In this document: piece after piece, positions 60,445-64,000 of the stretch | How positions within the stretch are numbered: the stretch's first letter is position 1 | Layout: each line of letters opens with the position of its first letter | Assembly: GCF_038396755.1 (NCBI RefSeq) | Contig: NZ_CP149822.1 | Coordinates: 5,052,001-5,116,000, forward strand | Direction of reading: 5' to 3' | Length of the DNA stretch: 64,000 nt | Origin: Chitinophaga pollutisoli | GTDB lineage: Bacteria; Bacteroidota; Bacteroidia; Chitinophagales; Chitinophagaceae | The notes under the pieces: generated by a model | The model's database searches: none | What the model saw: the letters and a program-made list of their open reading frames with translations, nothing else | What the model was told of the DNA's origin: nothing | Translations under genes and position numbers: made by a program

Positions 60445-60518
60445 TGAACCGGATTGGATTCGAACCAATGACCTGCTGCTTAGAAGGCAGCTGCTCTATC
60501 CAGCTGAGCTACCGGTCC
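60445..60518 (-). tRNA. tRNA-Arg (anticodon TCT)
   Basis: On the reverse strand a complete cloverleaf: acceptor GGACCGG with CCGGTTC, D stem GCTC/GAGC, anticodon stem GCTGC/GCAGC with loop CTTCTAA (anticodon TCT), T arm ATTGG-TTCGAAT-CCAAT. The discriminator is A and CCA is not encoded. It reads AGA and AGG arginine codons. Its promoter is visible upstream. Confidence 0.96.
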
Positions 60519-60553
60519 GGCTTCACGCAATAAATTTATTTTTATTGGGAGTG

Positions 60554-60585
60554 CAAATTTATATAATTTTCCGTCAATAAATCAA
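60554..60585 (-). promoter_or_regulatory. Promoter of tRNA-Arg
   Basis: Reverse strand TTG (60583-60585), 21 bases, TAAATTTG (60554-60561), 35 bases before the mature tRNA 5' end. It fits the Bacteroidota pattern. Confidence 0.7.
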
Positions 60586-60613
60586 AATTATCCTCTGAAA
60601 CAAAGTTACAGCA

Positions 60614-61285
60614 ATGGACGTAAAGATAGAAAGCAGTTGGAAAGAAGCGCTGAAAGAAGAGTTCCAGAAGTCGTATTTCGAGCAGATCGTGATGTTCCTG
60701 AAGCATGAAAAGGCCCTGGGGAAAACCATCTACCCGGTAGGGAGTAACATCTTCAATGCGTTCGAGAAAACCCCTTTCGACCAGGTGAAAGTGGTTATCC
60801 TGGGGCAAGACCCATACCACGGCCCGGGTCAGGCGCACGGTTTGTGCTTCTCCGTGCAAAAAGGCGTGAAACCGCCGCCTTCCCTCGTGAACATATATAA
60901 AGAGATGAATAAGGACCTCGGCATCCCCATCGCCGAAACCGGCGACCTCACTCCCTGGGCCGAAAGCGGTGTGCTGCTCCTCAACGCTTTCCTCACCGTG
61001 CGCGACGGCGAGCCCGCCTCGCACAGCAAAATCGGCTGGGAATCCTTTACCGACGCCGTGATCCGCAAGATCTCCAACGAAAAGGAAGGGGTGATCTTCA
61101 TGCTCTGGGGCCGCTTCGCACAGGATAAACAAGTGCTCATCGACGCCACGAAGCACCACATCCTCAAAGCCGCCCATCCTTCGCCGTTCAGCGCCGACAA
61201 AGGCTTCTTCGGTTGCCGGCATTTCTCCAAAGCCAATGAACTGCTTGTTCGCCAGGGCCTGGAGCCGGTCAACTGGCAATTATAA
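60614..61285 (+). CDS. ung: Uracil-DNA glycosylase
   Basis: A 223-residue family 1 enzyme of normal length. The catalytic Asp is in [20 protein letters not shown] (GQDPYH). The uracil-contact Asn is in [15 protein letters not shown], and the catalytic His is in [20 protein letters not shown] (HPSP). It removes uracil from DNA to start base excision repair. Its stop overlaps the PlsC start (TAATG), so the two are co-translated. Confidence 0.98.
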   Translation: MDVKIESSWKEALKEEFQKSYFEQIVMFLKHEKALGKTIYPVGSNIFNAFEKTPFDQVKVVILGQDPYHGPGQAHGLCFSVQKGVKPPPSLVNIYKEMNKDLGIPIAETGDLTPWAESGVLLLNAFLTVRDGEPASHSKIGWESFTDAVIRKISNEKEGVIFMLWGRFAQDKQVLIDATKHHILKAAHPSPFSADKGFFGCRHFSKANELLVRQGLEPVNWQL

Positions 61286-62064
61286 TGATCCGGAAACCCT
61301 CCTCCACAATCCCATACATGATGAACTGGTTTAAAAATATCGCAGGACGTGTGTACGCCGTATACGGTTTGCTCCTTTTCGCGGCAACCCTGCTCATCGT
61401 CTTTATCCCTATCTGGATCTTCTCCCTCATGCCGGACCCGAGAAAAACCAGGTATTTCCTCGCCCTCGGGCGTGTCTGGATGAAGTTTTACATGCCCATG
61501 ATCGGTTGCCCCGTGTACCGCAAAGGCCTCCATCACTTCGCCAAAGGCCGCCAGTATGTAGTCGTTTGCAACCACAACTCACTCATCGACGTTCCGGTGA
61601 CCACGCCCGGCGTGCCCGGCGTCAATAAAACGCTCGCCAAAGCCTCCATGGCAAAGATCCCGCTGTTCGGCATGATGTACAGGATCGGTGGTATCATGGT
61701 CGACCGCAGCAGCGAAACCAGCCGCCGTGAAAGCGTCGATAAAATGAAGGAAGCGTTGGCGATGGGGATGCATATGGTCCTCTTTCCCGAAGGCACCCGC
61801 AACCGCACCGGCCAGCCGCTCAAAGAATTTTACGACGGCGCCTTTAATCTCGCAGTGGATACGCAGACGCCCATCATGCCATCATTGCTTTTTCATACGC
61901 TCAAAATCCAGGTGCCCGGGAAATTCCTCTACGCCTGGCCCCACCGCATTGATTACCATTTCCTCGAACCGATCGAAACAACCGGCCTCACGCGCGACGA
62001 TGTGCCCGCGCTGAAAGAAAAAGTCTTCCGCATCATGTGGGATTACTACACCGCTCACGCCTGA
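61285..62064 (+). CDS. plsC: 1-acyl-sn-glycerol-3-phosphate acyltransferase
   Basis: A 259-residue inner-membrane acyltransferase. The N-terminal helix is VYGLLLFAATLLIVFIPIWI. The catalytic HX4D box is in VVCNHNSLIDVPVTTPG, and the substrate motif is VLFPEGTRNRTGQPLKEF (EGTR). GGIMVDRSSETSRRESVDKM is the second block. It makes phosphatidic acid from lysophosphatidic acid in phospholipid synthesis. The overlapping ATG is used because of coupling; an alternative start is 61318. Its 3' end overlaps the convergent VOC gene by ten bases. Confidence 0.92.
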   Translation: MIRKPSSTIPYMMNWFKNIAGRVYAVYGLLLFAATLLIVFIPIWIFSLMPDPRKTRYFLALGRVWMKFYMPMIGCPVYRKGLHHFAKGRQYVVVCNHNSLIDVPVTTPGVPGVNKTLAKASMAKIPLFGMMYRIGGIMVDRSSETSRRESVDKMKEALAMGMHMVLFPEGTRNRTGQPLKEFYDGAFNLAVDTQTPIMPSLLFHTLKIQVPGKFLYAWPHRIDYHFLEPIETTGLTRDDVPALKEKVFRIMWDYYTAHA

Positions 62065-62432
62065 GTAATCCACCAGGTATTGCCGAACGGATCGCGGAAA
62101 CCCGCAGCCCGGCCGTAGTCTTTGTTTTCCGGCGCCTGCCGCGATTCGCTCCCCCGGCTGATGGCCTTATTATATATATCATCGGTATTTTCGACGAACA
62201 CGAATACGCCGCCCGTTTCGGCGGGCCAGTCTTTGGTGGCGCCTCCGAACATGATGCTGCCATCGCCCAGGCGCAGTTCGGCGTGGAGGATCTGCCCTTC
62301 GTCGTTGCGGTACACACCGCTTTCCGTGGCGCCGAAAACTTCTTTCATAAAACCGAGGAATCCTTCACTGTCGTGCACCAGGAAGTACGGGCTCACGGTG
62401 CGCATGCCCGCAGGTTTGTTTGCAGTTGCCAT
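62055..62432 (-). CDS. VOC-superfamily (glyoxalase/PhnB-like) protein
   Basis: A 125-residue protein from ATG 62432 (MATANKPAGMRTVSPYFLVH). Paired beta-alpha-beta-beta-beta units are seen in SPYFLVHDSEGFLGFMKEVF and HAELRLGDGSIMFGGATKD, ending with RAAGFRDPFGNTWWITQA, the PhnB-type DPFGN-W ending. Proteins of this type act as metal-dependent lyases, dioxygenases or drug-binding factors; the substrate is not known here. It lies next to an AraC regulator transcribed in the same direction. The frame is open upstream to 62570, but that overlaps the AraC end. Confidence 0.88.
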   Translation of the reverse strand: MATANKPAGMRTVSPYFLVHDSEGFLGFMKEVFGATESGVYRNDEGQILHAELRLGDGSIMFGGATKDWPAETGGVFVFVENTDDIYNKAISRGSESRQAPENKDYGRAAGFRDPFGNTWWITQA

Positions 62433-62499
62433 AATAAATAAGTTTTCACCAAAGGTAGGCGCGGCGTTGCCGGGAAAATTGGAGAAATGCGACATGCAT

Positions 62500-63294
62500 T
62501 TACTCGCGGTACTCGATGCCTTCCGGGCGGCCCAGGAAATATTCGCGGGGGAGGTAGCCGGAGAACTCACGGAAATCGTGAATGAAATGTGATTGGTCGT
62601 AATAACCGCATTCGTAAGCGAGGCCGGTCAGATTGCCGTCGTATTGTCCGTATGCATCGAGGGCGCGGTGGAAGCGGATGATGCGGGTGAAGAGTTTCGG
62701 GGAGAAGCCCGCAGCGGCTTTGAAGTTGCGCTCGAACTGGCGGGTGGATAAACTGATGGAACCGGCCAGCGCTTTAATATTAACCATCCCGTTGGCCCGG
62801 AGGATCGTTTGCACCGCCAGCTGCACCGCGCCGTTGGCGGGTTTGCGGCGGGAGAGAAGCGCGAGAAGATAATCTGATAAGATGGCTACACGCTGATGAT
62901 GGAAGCGGGCGGTAATGATGCGCTCTTCCAAATCGATGCCGTCGCGGCCCATGATGCTCTGCAGGTCGGGCATGCTGTTGACGACGGAAGACGCTGAGTG
63001 GCCGAAGAACAGGGGAACGGCCGTGGGGTAGAGGTACGCGCCGAAAATGCCGAAGCTCCCGTGCGTGAGGAACCGCGAATACCGGCTGGTTTGGGCATGA
63101 AGATGAGAAAATCCCGCACCTTCCGTTCCCGATAACGGCGAAAACCGGTTCCGGTAATGGAAGATCAGCTCCGCGCATCCGTCCGCCATCGAACGATAAA
63201 CATATGGGGTGTTTCCGGGCACCTCGTGCTCGAAGGCCCAGAACATCCGGACAAGCCCGGATAGCTGCGGTGGTGGCGCAAAAGTGGCGAACAT
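62500..63294 (-). CDS. AraC-family transcriptional regulator
   Basis: A 264-residue regulator. The N-terminal half (LSGLVRMFWAFEHEVPGNTP, then LTHGSFGIFGAYLYPTAVPL) is the small DUF6597-like sensor common in Bacteroidota. The C-terminal AraC domain has the first helix-turn-helix MVNIKALAGSISLSTRQFER, then FSPKLFTRIIRFHRALDAYG, and a second unit LAYECGYYDQSHFIHDFREF. It lies 67 bases upstream of the VOC gene and probably controls it and itself. The ligand is unknown. Confidence 0.92.
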   Translation of the reverse strand: MFATFAPPPQLSGLVRMFWAFEHEVPGNTPYVYRSMADGCAELIFHYRNRFSPLSGTEGAGFSHLHAQTSRYSRFLTHGSFGIFGAYLYPTAVPLFFGHSASSVVNSMPDLQSIMGRDGIDLEERIITARFHHQRVAILSDYLLALLSRRKPANGAVQLAVQTILRANGMVNIKALAGSISLSTRQFERNFKAAAGFSPKLFTRIIRFHRALDAYGQYDGNLTGLAYECGYYDQSHFIHDFREFSGYLPREYFLGRPEGIEYRE

Positions 63295-63458
63295 TTCCTT
63301 AAAGTTAAATTATCTTTTGCAAAATATTTATAGAAGTCTGTTCATTCGATAAATAGTGAGCTAAAGTTTATCACCTTTTTAGCGAATAGTATTAGAATGT
63401 GTGAATTGAATTTGTATTTTGTCCCTCCAAATCACGTTTTACCTTTTTTACAAAGATC

Positions 63459-64000
63459 ATGGGAAAAAAAGTCAATCATCCTTCCAGGCGGTCATTTGTC
63501 CGTAATTCCCTGGGAGCGTTAGCGGCCTTTACCATCGTTCCCCGCCACGTATTGGGTCGCGGCTATCTGGCCCCGAGCGATACGCTGACGAAGGGCGTAG
63601 TGGGCACCGGCGGCATGGGCCGCGGTCACTTCGGTTATGCAGGCACCCGCGTTGTGGCCATCTGCGATGTCGACAAAGGGCACATCCAGCAGGCCATGAA
63701 CCAGCTGGGCGACAAAGGAGTGAAAACGTTTTCTGACTACCGCGAGCTGATCCAGCTGCCGGAAGTGGACATCGTTCACGTAGCCACGCCGCCGCACTGG
63801 CACGGTATTATCGCTGCCGACGCCGCCCGCGCAGGGAAGGATGTATGGTGCGAAAAACCGATGACCGCCACGATCGGGGAAGGCAAGCGCCTGGTGGAAG
63901 CCGTGCAGCAGCATGGCCGCATTTTCCGCCTCAACACCTGGTTCCGCTTCGCAGACCGATTCTACGGCATGGGCACCACCGTTCACCCCATCAAGAAACT
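63459..64000 (+). CDS. Gfo/Idh/MocA-family oxidoreductase with Tat signal (3' end outside window)
   Basis: The frame from ATG 63459 begins MGKKVNHPSRRSFVRNSLGA. The twin-arginine motif SRRSFVR is followed by a hydrophobic stretch ending RHVLGRG, so the protein is exported folded with its cofactor. GVVGTGGMGRGHFG is the dinucleotide-binding motif, and EVDIVHVATPPHWHGIIAAD and KDVWCEKPMTATIGEGKRLV (the EKP motif) are standard for the family. The first 180 residues are present; full-length members are about 430-480. It probably oxidises a sugar derivative. Upstream, 63295-63458 holds no clear promoter. Confidence 0.93.
   Translation, partial: MGKKVNHPSRRSFVRNSLGALAAFTIVPRHVLGRGYLAPSDTLTKGVVGTGGMGRGHFGYAGTRVVAICDVDKGHIQQAMNQLGDKGVKTFSDYRELIQLPEVDIVHVATPPHWHGIIAADAARAGKDVWCEKPMTATIGEGKRLVEAVQQHGRIFRLNTWFRFADRFYGMGTTVHPIKK

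Overview
The window reads as chromosome of a Bacteroidota bacterium, most likely a Chitinophaga-like member of the Chitinophagaceae. The reasons are SusC/SusD, DUF4249 and STN-type TonB receptors, ECF sigma/FecR pairs, a Bacteroidota-type LptD/OstA set, type B L31, and promoters with the Bacteroidota pattern TTG-N19-21-TAnnTTTG. There is no prophage, IS element, CRISPR array or rRNA operon. One tRNA gene (Arg, anticodon TCT) is present.

Layout. 1-2.9 kb: Hsp20 (cut by the edge), a bacilliredoxin, a large Lgt-family protein and a hemerythrin protein. 2.9-9.9 kb: an outer-membrane TonB-type receptor, then an ECF sigma operon (sigma, membrane partner, DUF4097 and DUF2807 envelope proteins) and a secreted C1 peptidase. 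The receptor and the sigma gene share an ECF-like promoter, TG(C/T)AACC-N15-CGTCTTT. 9.9-12.2 kb: small regulator, acylphosphatase, an unknown protein and a non-coding 82-bp tandem repeat. 12.2-19.7 kb: 2H phosphoesterase-like protein, TpiA, GlmU-like protein, L31, YajQ, and a BlaR1/BlaI-type pair with visible operators. 19.8-23.7 kb: DUF4249/TonB receptor operon. 24-26.7 kb: HMA-like, AraC, SDR and Rrf2 genes. 26.8-31.9 kb: APS kinase, sulfotransferase, glycosyltransferase, a MACPF-domain (perforin-like) protein and a trypsin-like protease. 32-42.4 kb: membrane pyrophosphatase, Nnr, two small paralogous barrels, NhaA, OstA, MlaD and amidase, divergent from lptD (42.5-45.3 kb). 45.3-49.6 kb: barrel protein, divergent XRE/unknown pair, two glycosyltransferases, serpin-like lipoprotein. 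49.7-57.7 kb: sigma/FecR, SusC, SusD and TlpA. 57.8-64 kb: PQQ dehydrogenase, MerR relic, tRNA-Arg, Ung, PlsC, VOC, AraC and the start of a Gfo/Idh/MocA oxidoreductase.

The most unusual locus is the MACPF gene next to a chymotrypsin-fold protease, both without signal peptides. The arrangement recalls protease-activated pore formers, but this function is inference. A second general observation concerns data quality. At least five genes are broken by a single missing base in a homopolymer, and two apparent gene fusions (sterol desaturase-BlaI and sigma-FecR) would also be resolved by one extra homopolymer base. This looks like systematic sequencing error rather than gene decay.
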